Shown: positions 8,616 to 16,408 of the stretch, in pieces
Position numbering within the stretch: position 1 is the first letter of the stretch
Layout: every line of letters starts with the position of its first letter
Assembly: GCF_011601265.1 (NCBI RefSeq)
Contig: NZ_JAAOLX010000001.1
Coordinates: forward strand, 124,001 to 188,000
Direction of reading: 5' to 3'
Length of the DNA: 64,000 bases
Origin: Iodobacter violaceini
Lineage (GTDB): Bacteria > Pseudomonadota > Gammaproteobacteria > Burkholderiales > Chitinibacteraceae
The notes under the pieces: generated by a model
Databases searched by the model: none
What the model was told of the DNA's origin: nothing
What the model saw: only the letters and a program-made list of their open reading frames with translations
Program-made: the position numbers and the translations under genes

Positions 8616-9221
8616 ATGCGCTACTCCTTTTTAATAGGCTTGTTTTTTTGCAGCTTTGCCTTTGCAGGCGCGCAAAAAGAAGAACAGCTGTCCTCTAATG
8701 TACAAACCGCAATGCAAAGATCGATTAATGACGGGCAATCGCCCAGACTGGTCTTTGCAAATCCTGCAGAAGGCGAAGCCTGGCTGGCGGCGATGTCTGC
8801 CCGCCTCGCCAAACGCATCCCGGATGAATTTATCCGCCGCACACTGCTCACCGCCATTCATTACGAAGCCAGCCGTGCAGGGCTGGACCCGCAGCTGGTT
8901 TTAGGCCTTGTACATGTTGAAAGTGGCTTTAACCGCTATGCATTATCAGTGGTCGGCGCCAGGGGCTTAATGCAGGTTATGCCTTTCTGGCAAAGATCGA
9001 TCGGCAGCAGCGGGCACAATTTATTCGATATGAATACTAATTTGCGCTATGGCTGCACAATTTTGCGCCACTACTTAGATATGGAAAACGGCGATTATTT
9101 CAGGGCGCTGGGCCGCTATAACGGCAGCCTTGGCCGTGCCGAATACCCGAACTTAGTTTATGGCGCCTGGAAAAATTACTACGCCTATACGGATACGGGC
9201 ACTAAGCTGGCTGAAAAATAA
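8616..9221 (+). CDS. Lytic transglycosylase (SLT domain), exported
   Basis: Cleaves the MurNAc-GlcNAc bond of peptidoglycan. 201 aa: a signal peptide (residues 1-18, ending AFAGA), then a soluble lysozyme-like SLT domain from about residue 80. The catalytic glutamate is E102 in HVESGF, followed by GARGLMQVMP and the RYNGS motif typical of the family. It lacks the LSxxC lipobox, so a periplasmic enzyme is expected. It ends at a strong bidirectional terminator. Confidence 0.9.
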   Translation: MRYSFLIGLFFCSFAFAGAQKEEQLSSNVQTAMQRSINDGQSPRLVFANPAEGEAWLAAMSARLAKRIPDEFIRRTLLTAIHYEASRAGLDPQLVLGLVHVESGFNRYALSVVGARGLMQVMPFWQRSIGSSGHNLFDMNTNLRYGCTILRHYLDMENGDYFRALGRYNGSLGRAEYPNLVYGAWKNYYAYTDTGTKLAEK

Positions 9222-9250
9222 AAAGGGCCGGGGTATTTCCCGGCCCTTTT
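9221..9250. terminator. Bidirectional terminator between convergent genes
   Basis: AAAAGGGCCGGG / CCCGGCCCTTTT, a perfect 12-bp palindromic stem with a 6-base loop. The A- and T-rich flanks serve both the transglycosylase gene (plus) and the Crp/Fnr gene (minus), whose stop lies 6 bases away. Confidence 0.92.
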
Positions 9251-9256
9251 CACTGC

Positions 9257-9943
9257 TTAATGAAAATAAGGGTGACCTGGCAGCTGATCCATCTGCACCA
9301 GGCGAATAAAGCCCATATCCATCTGCACCCAGCCGTATTCCATCCATGCGCTCAGCTGTTTATTCACACTTTCCCGGCTGGAGCCCACCATATTGGCCAG
9401 CTCCTGCTGAGTCAGTTTTAAATCAATGAGCACACCATTTTCATCATTTATCCCATGCTGATTTGCCAGCTGCTTCAGCGTTTTACCCAGCCGCTGAGGT
9501 AAATTCAAAAACAGGGTGTCTTGTAAAAAATCATCCACATTACGTAAGCGCTGGCAAAGCGCAGCAATCATTTGGTGCATCACCTTGGGATGGCGCTCTA
9601 AATGCTGCATCACAACATCACGGCGCAACACCAAAAGCTCACAGGGCTCTAAGGTTTCTACCGTTGCGGTTCGCAAGCCACCATCGAGCATGGCAATCTC
9701 GCCAAACATTTCTCCGGCTTCCAGAATACAAATGGTGGCCTCTTTACCTTCATCGCTGCTGCGTACCACCTTTAAACGGCCGTGCAAAACAGCAAACATC
9801 TCGTCACCTACCGAGCCCTGTACCACCACCATTTGCTTGGCACGCAGGCTGCGCAATTCAGTCTGGGTAGCCAGTTCAGTCAATTCTGCGTAGCTTAAAT
9901 CACAAAATAAACTGCTTCCTGACAATAACTTCGCTTTATCCAT
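9257..9943 (-). CDS. Crp/Fnr-family transcriptional regulator
   Basis: 228 aa. An N-terminal cyclic-nucleotide-binding beta-roll (about residues 8-125, with GEMFGEIAMLDGGLRTATV in the phosphate-binding cassette position) is joined by a long helix to a C-terminal winged helix. The recognition helix region LTQQELANMVGSSRESVNKQ is at about 174-193. The FNR cysteine cluster is absent, so it is not an oxygen sensor of that type. The cassette has GEI-ML and R-TA, close to the cAMP-binding pattern, so cyclic-nucleotide binding is possible. Target genes are unknown. Confidence 0.88.
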   Translation of the reverse strand: MDKAKLLSGSSLFCDLSYAELTELATQTELRSLRAKQMVVVQGSVGDEMFAVLHGRLKVVRSSDEGKEATICILEAGEMFGEIAMLDGGLRTATVETLEPCELLVLRRDVVMQHLERHPKVMHQMIAALCQRLRNVDDFLQDTLFLNLPQRLGKTLKQLANQHGINDENGVLIDLKLTQQELANMVGSSRESVNKQLSAWMEYGWVQMDMGFIRLVQMDQLPGHPYFH

Positions 9944-9976
9944 TCAAAATTCCCCAGAGATTATTTAATTGATTTA

Positions 9977-10747
9977 TCAAATCGTGAGACTTGCAATCAC
10001 AGGCGTGTGATCGGATGGGCGCTCATTTTTTCTAGGCTCACGGTCAATCACGCAAGCACTGCATAAAGGCACTAGTTTTTTTGACAATAAAATATGATCG
10101 ATTCGCATGCCGGCATTTTTTCTAAAACCAAAACCGCGATAATCCCACCATGAAAAAGATTTTTCTGGCTGATCAAATAAACGATATGAATCTGTTAAAC
10201 CTAAATCCAGCAAGGCCTGAAAAGCAGCACGCTCTGGTTCTGACACCAAAACCTGCCCCTCCCATTTAGCCGGATCATGCACATCAATATCCTGCGGAGC
10301 AATATTATAATCCCCCAGCAAAGCTAATTTTTCGTGACTGGCCATTTCAGTTTTCAGCCATTGGGTCAGCGCCTCCAGCCATGCTAATTTATACGGATAC
10401 TTTTCTGAATCCAGAGACTGCCCATTAGGAATATAGGCACAAACAAGGCGTACTTCTTTTACCGTTGCGGCAATAAGGCGAACCTGATGATCAACAAAGC
10501 CGGGGATATTCACGACCACATCACTTAAAGCTTCCCGCGCAATAATCGCCACGCCGTTATATGTTTTTTGCCCTGCAAACACCACATGAAAACCCGCAGC
10601 TTCGATCTCTGCCCTTGGAAAATTAACGTCTTCCATTTTGGTTTCCTGCAGGCAAAGTGCCGTGACATCCGGATTGGCGGCCAGCCACTCCAGCACCTGA
10701 GGCAGGCGCACTTTAAGGCTATTCACATTCCACGTAACAATTTGCAT
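9977..10747 (-). CDS. xth: Exodeoxyribonuclease III
   Basis: AP endonuclease and 3'-5' exonuclease of base-excision repair. 256 aa from the ATG at 10747, which gives the family start MQIVTWNVNSL; in-frame codons further upstream are ignored. N7 and E34 (LQETK) bind metal, GDYNIAPQDIDVHDP holds the catalytic Asp/Asn, and SDHTPV near the end has the catalytic histidine. It lies 33 bp upstream of the Crp/Fnr gene on the same strand and may be co-transcribed with it. Confidence 0.93.
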   Translation of the reverse strand: MQIVTWNVNSLKVRLPQVLEWLAANPDVTALCLQETKMEDVNFPRAEIEAAGFHVVFAGQKTYNGVAIIAREALSDVVVNIPGFVDHQVRLIAATVKEVRLVCAYIPNGQSLDSEKYPYKLAWLEALTQWLKTEMASHEKLALLGDYNIAPQDIDVHDPAKWEGQVLVSEPERAAFQALLDLGLTDSYRLFDQPEKSFSWWDYRGFGFRKNAGMRIDHILLSKKLVPLCSACVIDREPRKNERPSDHTPVIASLTI

Positions 10748-11134
10748 AATCCGCTCTATTCCCTGATTCAATCAATTTATGCTGCCATTTTAACTAAACA
10801 ATCCGTCTTCTTTAACTTTATTCGTGCACATCGCCAAAATAGCCACATAAAACCCAGGCATTTTAAAGACAGAAGGCCAATTAATGGGTTGCTTACAAAA
10901 AACAATGCAAGTATTGCACTGTTAGCAAAAAAAACCACACACCGTCATTCAAATATTTGCTGCCCGGCACAGGATAAACAAGCGGTTTTCTGATTTGGTA
11001 AACACCGGTTTTTACCAAAAGATAATTTAATTATATTTAAGCCTTGCACCTTTAATGCCAAAGGTATATCAGATTAATCGAATATACAGATCAAAGTAAT
11101 TAAGCCGAATAAAAATACGGCCCGCTTATTCAAC
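10748..11134. other. Gene-free A/T-rich stretch
   Basis: No ORF with family character on either strand. It should hold the promoter of xth. The only structure noted is the inverted repeat at 10994-11019. Confidence 0.6.
10994..11019. repeat. 9-bp perfect inverted repeat
   Basis: TTTGGTAAA (10994-11002) and TTTACCAAA (11011-11019) flank an 8-base spacer. It could be a regulator operator or an RNA hairpin; it is about 250 bp upstream of xth. Function unknown. Confidence 0.5.
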
Positions 11135-11158
11135 AAAAAAGCCACCGCTTAGGGTGGC
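11135..11158 (-). terminator. Terminator of the small minus-strand gene
   Basis: On the minus strand GCCACC / GGTGGC with a 6-base loop is followed by a TTTTTT tract, 24 bases after the stop of the 63-aa gene. Confidence 0.85.
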
Positions 11159-11182
11159 TTCAGATATGCAAAGTGATCTCAG

Positions 11183-11374
11183 TTATTTATGAGACAGATC
11201 GGCCGCCTGAAAAACAGCCAGGAACTGATGCTGGCCCACATGAAATTTGCACAAAACAGGATCTTCCAGCTCCTCCGAGCTGCCAGGAAAACCCTCAACT
11301 GTATAAGCCGTCTTGATGGTTCTGCCTTTATCTGCGGCATGAAAGACTCTTTCCCCAATACTAAATGATTCCAT
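11183..11374 (-). CDS. Small protein of unknown function (63 aa)
   Basis: Start chosen at MESFSIGERVFHA because AAAGGA lies 9 bases upstream; a longer frame reaches 114 aa but its extra N-terminus looks non-coding. The beta-rich layout (F-x-I-G-E-x-V near the start, a cysteine-containing strand, then a short acidic/aromatic end) vaguely recalls YodC/DUF2158-type miniproteins, but I do not recognise it. A good terminator follows, which supports real expression. Isolated between xth and queG. Confidence 0.6.
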   Translation of the reverse strand: MESFSIGERVFHAADKGRTIKTAYTVEGFPGSSEELEDPVLCKFHVGQHQFLAVFQAADLSHK

Positions 11375-11580
11375 CTCACAAATTCCTTTCATTATTGTTT
11401 CAGGAATGATCAGCTTATTCCCAATATAGCTTTCAGGATAGCTACATCCACTTGACTGAGCGCAAAGAAACCCTGGATACCGCCCACCGGCAATCAATGC
11501 CTGCAATGCCGGAGTCATTTCAAACAAAACAACAAAAGAAGATGGGTAAAATTATTCTTCATACAAAATAAACCACAAAT

Positions 11581-11613
11581 AAAAGGCCGCAACAGATGCT
11601 GATGCGGCCTTTT
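11581..11613. terminator. Bidirectional terminator after queG
   Basis: AAAAGGCCGCA / TGCGGCCTTTT, an 11-bp stem with an 11-base loop. It lies downstream of the queG stop on the minus strand. Confidence 0.88.
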
Positions 11614-11665
11614 AGCTTAATTAAATAACAACGTATCTCTCCGGCGAAAAATAAGCCGCAGCACT

Positions 11666-12739
11666 TTAAACCATTCCATGCTGCGCCAAGGCCCACTGCA
11701 CATGCTCCCGGACAAGCTCGCTCGGATCATCTGCTCTGGCGGCCAGTGCGGCAATCACCCCCGCAGACTTTGGCGCGTTGCCAAGACCCACAGCCATATT
11801 TCTAAGCCACTGCTCGTAGCCAATGCGGTAAATGGCACTGCCGGCCATTTTCTGTTTGAAATCGGCCTCAGACCAGGCAAAAAGCTCAATCAGCGTGACA
11901 TCATCCAGACCATGGCGTACATGAAAATCAGCTTCTTTTGTATCCACCGCAAAGCGATTCCACGGACAGACCATCTGGCAATCATCGCAACCATAAACGC
12001 GATTACCCAGCATGGGGCGAAACTCCAGCGGAATACTGCCTTTCAACTCGATGGTTAAATAAGAAATACAACGCCGCGCATCGACTTTATACGGCGCGAC
12101 AATGGCACCGGTCGGGCAAGCCGTAATACAGCGAGTGCAACGCCCGCAATGCTCTTCCTGCTGCGGCGGATCAGGCGGCAGCGGCAAATCGGTAAATAAC
12201 TCACCAATAAAAAAATAAGAGCCATATTCGCGGTTAATCAGCAGAGTATGTTTGCCCCGCCAGCCTTGCCCAGCCTGCCGGGCGATTTCTACCTCCAGCA
12301 CCGGTGCGGAATCCACAAATACCCGATGGCCAAAAGGGCCAATTTCAGCCGCCAAACGATCTGCTAATTGCTGCAAACGGCCCTTTAATACTTTGTGATA
12401 ATCGCGCCCCAGCGCGTAGCGCGAAAGATAGGCCTTACTGCCATCAGCCAAAATTTCTTCTGAATTTGCGGCGGCAGGCGGTAAATAAGGCAGGAAAACC
12501 GAAATAAGTGAAATAGTGCCGGGGTGTAATTCTGCAGGTCTGGCACGTTTCATACCGTGCCTTGCCATATAATCCATCTCGCCATGAAAGCCCGCGTCCA
12601 GCCATTCTTGTAAACCGGCCTCCGCGTGGCTTAAATCGACGCCGCTAATCCCGGCGCGGGCAAAACCTAATTCAAGCGCCCAGCCTTTAATTTGCTGAGC
12701 GAGTTTTTGATAATCTGATAAGGATAGAGACGTATGCAT
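11666..12739 (-). CDS. queG: Epoxyqueuosine reductase QueG
   Basis: Cobalamin- and Fe-S-dependent enzyme that reduces epoxyqueuosine to queuosine at position 34 of tRNAs for Asp, Asn, His and Tyr. About 357 aa from MHTSLSLSDYQ; an in-frame start at 12787 would add 16 non-family residues. Two ferredoxin-like [4Fe-4S] motifs are clear, CGRCTRCITACP and CDDCQMVCPWN, followed by the HEAT-like C-terminal part. It is divergent from tsaE, an arrangement often seen in betaproteobacteria. Confidence 0.93.
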   Translation of the reverse strand: MHTSLSLSDYQKLAQQIKGWALELGFARAGISGVDLSHAEAGLQEWLDAGFHGEMDYMARHGMKRARPAELHPGTISLISVFLPYLPPAAANSEEILADGSKAYLSRYALGRDYHKVLKGRLQQLADRLAAEIGPFGHRVFVDSAPVLEVEIARQAGQGWRGKHTLLINREYGSYFFIGELFTDLPLPPDPPQQEEHCGRCTRCITACPTGAIVAPYKVDARRCISYLTIELKGSIPLEFRPMLGNRVYGCDDCQMVCPWNRFAVDTKEADFHVRHGLDDVTLIELFAWSEADFKQKMAGSAIYRIGYEQWLRNMAVGLGNAPKSAGVIAALAARADDPSELVREHVQWALAQHGMV

Positions 12740-12826
12740 AGCCGCGATGATACCGGCTTCATGCGTTTTTTGCCTGCCAGGCCCCAATTCATCGTATGAG
12801 CGTTAAGCCAATGGATACCATAGCCC

Positions 12827-13306
12827 ATGCAAGCCAATACTGATTTCAAATGTTTTTTAGCCGATGAGGATGCCACGCTGGCGCTGGGCGCGCGTTTATC
12901 GCAAAGCATAGCGGCAGGCATGGTTATTTTTCTGGAAGGCAACCTCGGTGCAGGCAAAACCACACTCAGCCGGGGCTTGCTTCGCGGGCTGGGTTTTACC
13001 GGCCGTGTAAAAAGCCCCACTTATACGCTGGTTGAACCTTATACTGTTTCTAACTTATACTTATATCACTTTGATTTGTATAGATTTAATGATGCCAGCG
13101 AATGGGAAGATGCAGGCTTTAGAGACTACTTCAACCCCGAATCCATCTGCCTGATTGAATGGGCAGATAAGGCAGAAGGTCTTTTACCCACCCCTGACTG
13201 GATCATTACTTTAATGCCCGAAGCTTTGTCCGAAAGCCGCATGGCCCATATCCAAGCATTTAGTGAGCAAGGCCAAATATGCCTCAATCGACTTCAACAG
13301 GTTTAG
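12827..13306 (+). CDS. tsaE: tRNA t6A biosynthesis ATPase TsaE
   Basis: ATPase that works with TsaB, TsaD and TsaC in making N6-threonylcarbamoyladenosine at A37 of ANN-decoding tRNAs. 159 aa with the P-loop GNLGAGKTT at residues 38-46 and the family block KSPTYTLVEPY. Its last 28 bases overlap the following amidase gene, so translation is probably coupled. Confidence 0.94.
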   Translation: MQANTDFKCFLADEDATLALGARLSQSIAAGMVIFLEGNLGAGKTTLSRGLLRGLGFTGRVKSPTYTLVEPYTVSNLYLYHFDLYRFNDASEWEDAGFRDYFNPESICLIEWADKAEGLLPTPDWIITLMPEALSESRMAHIQAFSEQGQICLNRLQQV

Positions 13307-14583
13307 TTAACCTGCCCCAGCTGGCACGCCGCGATATTCTGCGCGGAGCAAGCGCCAGCCTGCTGCTGGCCGTTACACCCTTTGGCTTTGCTGCGCCTGC
13401 CGCCAGCGTAGTGGCCGTGCGTGTCTGGCCTGCTCAGGCTTATACCCGCGTTACCATCGAATCCACCGTCCCCCTCACCTTTAAGCAATTCTCGCTTAAA
13501 GATCCGGAGCGGCTGGTCGTCGACCTGGAAGGCATTGATATCAACAACGAGCTGCAAAGCCTGGCCAGCAAAGTGGGCGGTGATGATCCCTATATCCAGC
13601 AGCTGCGCGCAGCTCGCAATAAGCCCGGCACGGTACGCCTGGTACTGGATTTAAAAACCGAAATCAAGCCGCAGATTTTTACGCTCAACCCCGTTGGCGA
13701 GTACAAGCACCGCTTAGTGATTGATCTCTACCCCGCATCGCAAAATGACCCGCTGCTGGCGTTTTTGGACGATCAAACCAGCGATATCAAGCCAGCCCCG
13801 CCCGCACCCGCTACAAAAACAAAGGTAGAAGAAGACGGCACGGTTGATCGCAGCAAAATGAAAGTCGACCGGCTGATTACCATCGTGCTCGATCCTGGCC
13901 ACGGCGGTGAAGACCCCGGCGCGGTAGGCCCGGAAGGCAATCATGAAAAAACCGTAGTACTGGCGATTGCCAAAAAGCTGAAAGCCCTGCTGGAAAACGA
14001 GCCGAATATGCGCGTTGTGCTCACCCGTGATGGCGACTTTTTTGTACCGCTTGGCATGCGCGTTAAAAAAGCCCGCGCAGTGCAGGCCGATTTATTTGTC
14101 TCCATCCATGCAGACGCCTTTACCCGGCCCGATGCCAATGGCTCGTCGGTCTTTATGCTGTCTGAAAAAGGCGCATCCAGCACTGCTGCACGCTGGCTGG
14201 CGCAAACGCAAAACGATGCCGATTTGATTGGCGGGGTAAAAATCGACGTAAAAGACAAAGCGCTGGCGCACACGCTGATGGATTTAACCCAAACCGCCAC
14301 CAATAACGACAGCATGAAACTCGCCAAATCCATGCTGGGCGAAATCGGCAATATCAACCGCCTGCACAAACAAGGCATCGAGCAAGCGGGCTTCGCCGTA
14401 CTCAAAGCCCCCGATATCCCTTCGATTCTGGTTGAAACCGCCTTTATCTCTAACCCACAGGAAGAGCAAAAACTCATTGACGAAGCCTACCAGCAAAAAA
14501 TGGCCGGCGCCCTGCACAAAGGCATCAAACGCTACTTCGCCAAAAATCCACCGCTGGCGAAGACAAGGATGGCGCAAAGCTGA
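13279..14583 (+). CDS. amiC: N-acetylmuramoyl-L-alanine amidase (AmiC type, Tat signal)
   Basis: Zinc amidase that removes stem peptides from peptidoglycan during daughter-cell separation. 434 aa. The N-terminus has a twin-arginine motif (ARRDIL, R17-R18) followed by a hydrophobic stretch, so folded export by Tat is predicted, as for E. coli AmiA and AmiC. An AMIN septal-targeting domain (about 45-140) precedes a low-complexity P/A/K linker and the Amidase_3 domain from about residue 200 (LDPGHGGEDPGA zinc histidine, SIHADAF, ILVETAFISN). tsaE-amidase-mutL is a conserved neighbourhood. amiA/amiB naming is possible. Confidence 0.93.
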   Translation: MPQSTSTGLVNLPQLARRDILRGASASLLLAVTPFGFAAPAASVVAVRVWPAQAYTRVTIESTVPLTFKQFSLKDPERLVVDLEGIDINNELQSLASKVGGDDPYIQQLRAARNKPGTVRLVLDLKTEIKPQIFTLNPVGEYKHRLVIDLYPASQNDPLLAFLDDQTSDIKPAPPAPATKTKVEEDGTVDRSKMKVDRLITIVLDPGHGGEDPGAVGPEGNHEKTVVLAIAKKLKALLENEPNMRVVLTRDGDFFVPLGMRVKKARAVQADLFVSIHADAFTRPDANGSSVFMLSEKGASSTAARWLAQTQNDADLIGGVKIDVKDKALAHTLMDLTQTATNNDSMKLAKSMLGEIGNINRLHKQGIEQAGFAVLKAPDIPSILVETAFISNPQEEQKLIDEAYQQKMAGALHKGIKRYFAKNPPLAKTRMAQS

Positions 14584-14682
14584 GACATTTGCAGATCGGG
14601 TTAGCGGCTTTATCGCGTCAACCGACATTGATAAACAGGGCAGACCACCGTTAATTTGTTGTGCTCTGCCCCCATCTTCAAA

Positions 14683-15189
14683 TTAAATAAGCAATTCCAA
14701 CTCAACATCACCATCTTCCGCATAACCCACCTCACAAAAACCCATCCGCAGATAAAGACGTGAGGCAACTTTGTTTGAGGGTTTATGCATGGTGATTACC
14801 CGGCGGGCACCTGCCAATTTCATTTCTGCCAAAGCAAGGCGGATGGCGATTGCGCCATAGCCCTTGCCCTGATATTCAGCACCAAGCATAAAACGAAATA
14901 GCCAATATAACTCAGGATCTGGCAGATCAACGTCGGGGCAATACATCAAAAAACCAATTACCTGATCAGCCAGGCAAATCACGCGCGGCTGATAATGCGG
15001 TTCGAATTTTGATTCGGCAATTGAATAGAGATTAGGTGCCAGAAAATTGGCTTGCTCAGGCGAAAGCTCTAGTTTTGCACATGCCACCCAATTTTCTTTT
15101 GAAACAGGCTTCAGCGTAATTAATAAGTCTGCTGATTGATCAGGGTTAATTTTCGAATCTCCCTCTAAGAATAATGGGTAATTTAGCAT
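14683..15189 (-). CDS. GNAT-family N-acetyltransferase (BltD/SpeG-like)
   Basis: Acetyl-CoA-dependent acetyltransferase. The segment NLYSIAESKF near the N-terminus is characteristic of spermidine/diamine acetyltransferase-like GNATs (BltD type), so a polyamine substrate is a guess. The acetyl-CoA loop reads QGKGYGAIAI and the C-terminus has SRLYLRMGFCEVG. The start is uncertain: ATG 15189 has only a distant AGGGAG, and a longer frame runs into the REP-like repeat at 15235, so it is rejected. About 168 aa. Confidence 0.8.
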   Translation of the reverse strand: MLNYPLFLEGDSKINPDQSADLLITLKPVSKENWVACAKLELSPEQANFLAPNLYSIAESKFEPHYQPRVICLADQVIGFLMYCPDVDLPDPELYWLFRFMLGAEYQGKGYGAIAIRLALAEMKLAGARRVITMHKPSNKVASRLYLRMGFCEVGYAEDGDVELELLI

Positions 15190-15234
15190 TAAAAAATGGC
15201 AGCTCCCTAACCCTGTCAACTTAGGAGGTGGTAA

Positions 15235-15291
15235 GAGCGGCTTTAGCCGCAAAAGCCCTGCATATAAAAACATTCCGGGCCAAAGCCGCTC
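15235..15291. repeat. REP-like pair (GGCTTTAGCC family), copy 1
   Basis: GAGCGGCTTT (15235-15244) and AAAGCCGCTC (15282-15291) are perfect 10-bp inverted repeats. Each arm also carries a short internal palindrome (GCGGCTTTAGCCGC). The middle CTGCATATAAAAACATT is shared with the copy at 59422. It lies between convergent-side minus-strand genes (GST upstream, GNAT downstream). Confidence 0.75.
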
Positions 15292-15311
15292 CGCTGCGAA
15301 AAACGCTGCAT

Positions 15312-15941
15312 TTAATTCATTTCTTTTGCCAAAGCATAGGCCCGCTGCACAGCTGGCCTCGCTGATATTGTATTAAACCAGCGCTTTAAGGCAGGAAAAT
15401 CATCCAGGTTTTGCCCTTGCTGAGTATAGGGGACTATCCACGGATAGCAGGCCATATCGGCGATGGAATATTCACCGGCAATAAATTCCTTATCAGCCAG
15501 ATGTTTATTGAGTACCGAATAAAGCCTTGTGGTTTCGGTTATATAACGATTAATTGCATAAGGGATTTTTTCCGGGGCGTAGAGCGAGAAATGATGGTTC
15601 TGCCCTGCCATTGGGCCTAAGCCACCCATTTGCCAGAATAGCCACTGCTGCGTAATTTGCTTAGCGCGAAAATCTGTGGGAATAAATTGCCCGGTTTTTT
15701 CGGCTAAATACAGCAGAATGGCGCCCGATTCAAATAATGCAATTTCTTCACCACCATCAGCCGGGTCATGATCCACAATTGCGGGAATACGGTTATTTGG
15801 GGCAATGCGTAAATAGTCGGGTGCAAATTGCTCGCCCTTGCCAATATTGATAGGGTGGACGCGATAATCCAAGCCCGCTTCTTCCAAAAATATCCGTACT
15901 TTATGGCCGTTAGGCGTCATCCAATAATAGAGATCGAGCAT
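15312..15941 (-). CDS. Glutathione S-transferase family, YfcG/YghU-like
   Basis: Nu-class GST-like disulfide-bond oxidoreductase. 209 aa, with an N-terminal thioredoxin-like domain whose TPNGHKV (T9-P10-N11) matches the active-site loop of E. coli YfcG, then PNNRIPAIVDHDP and the glutathione-binding ESGAILLYLA. The C-terminal helical domain includes the conserved SIADMACYPW. Expected to reduce disulfides with glutathione in the cytoplasm. Confidence 0.88.
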   Translation of the reverse strand: MLDLYYWMTPNGHKVRIFLEEAGLDYRVHPINIGKGEQFAPDYLRIAPNNRIPAIVDHDPADGGEEIALFESGAILLYLAEKTGQFIPTDFRAKQITQQWLFWQMGGLGPMAGQNHHFSLYAPEKIPYAINRYITETTRLYSVLNKHLADKEFIAGEYSIADMACYPWIVPYTQQGQNLDDFPALKRWFNTISARPAVQRAYALAKEMN

Positions 15942-16035
15942 TATTTATCCAGTGACGAGGGTTTAGATGATGATTATTCATATCGCTATCTGTACTGCGA
16001 CTGAAGCCGCTCACGCGAGCAGCAGCCGCTCACGC

Positions 16036-16239
16036 TTATTTCGCCAGCGCCCTCAATTGCGTCACGCTTTTACCTGCATGCCCCCAGTTATCGGTATCCA
16101 CTTCATCAATAATCACAAATGTTGTGGCCGGGTCTTTATTTAAAACGCGCACTAACACATCGGTCACGCCTGCAATCACTTCGGCTTTTTGTTCAGCCGT
16201 CGCGCCATCACGCGTAATTTGAATATTTACTACGGGCAT
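16036..16239 (-). CDS. 4-oxalocrotonate tautomerase family protein
   Basis: 67 aa starting MPVVNIQITRDG, with the catalytic Pro that becomes residue 1 after removal of Met. The start at 16239 follows AAAGGA 7 bases upstream. Forms small trimers or hexamers of beta-alpha-beta subunits. The natural substrate is unknown; the family includes keto-enol tautomerases of aromatic degradation, but no such pathway is nearby. Just downstream is a direct repeat GCCGCTCACGC (16006 and 16025). Confidence 0.85.
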   Translation of the reverse strand: MPVVNIQITRDGATAEQKAEVIAGVTDVLVRVLNKDPATTFVIIDEVDTDNWGHAGKSVTQLRALAK

Positions 16240-16331
16240 AGTGATTCCTTTCAATGAATGAAGTAGGTTTTGAATAGATCAGGGCACTCCATAAAATTGC
16301 AACGCCCATTTCAGGCAAACCGCAAAATCCA

Positions 16332-16376
16332 CCTTGTAATCATGCCAAAGGCTTACAAGGAATACACAGGTATAAT
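16332..16376 (+). promoter_or_regulatory. Probable mutL promoter with upstream inverted repeat
   Basis: A perfect -10 TATAAT lies at 16371-16376, 32 bases before the mutL ATG, without a good -35. Just upstream CCTTGTAA (16332-16339) and TTACAAGG (16353-16360) form a perfect inverted repeat across the -35 region, so it may be an operator. Confidence 0.5.
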
Positions 16377-16408
16377 CGGTCTCACTCCCATTATTTCCGC
16401 CTGCTCCT

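Noticed and set aside
11375-11527. Longer version of the small protein at 11183
   Set aside because: The extra 51 residues have no family character, while ATG 11374 has AAAGGA at the right distance.
15190-15273. N-terminal extension of the GNAT gene
   Set aside because: It overlaps the REP-like repeat and adds residues unlike GNAT proteins.
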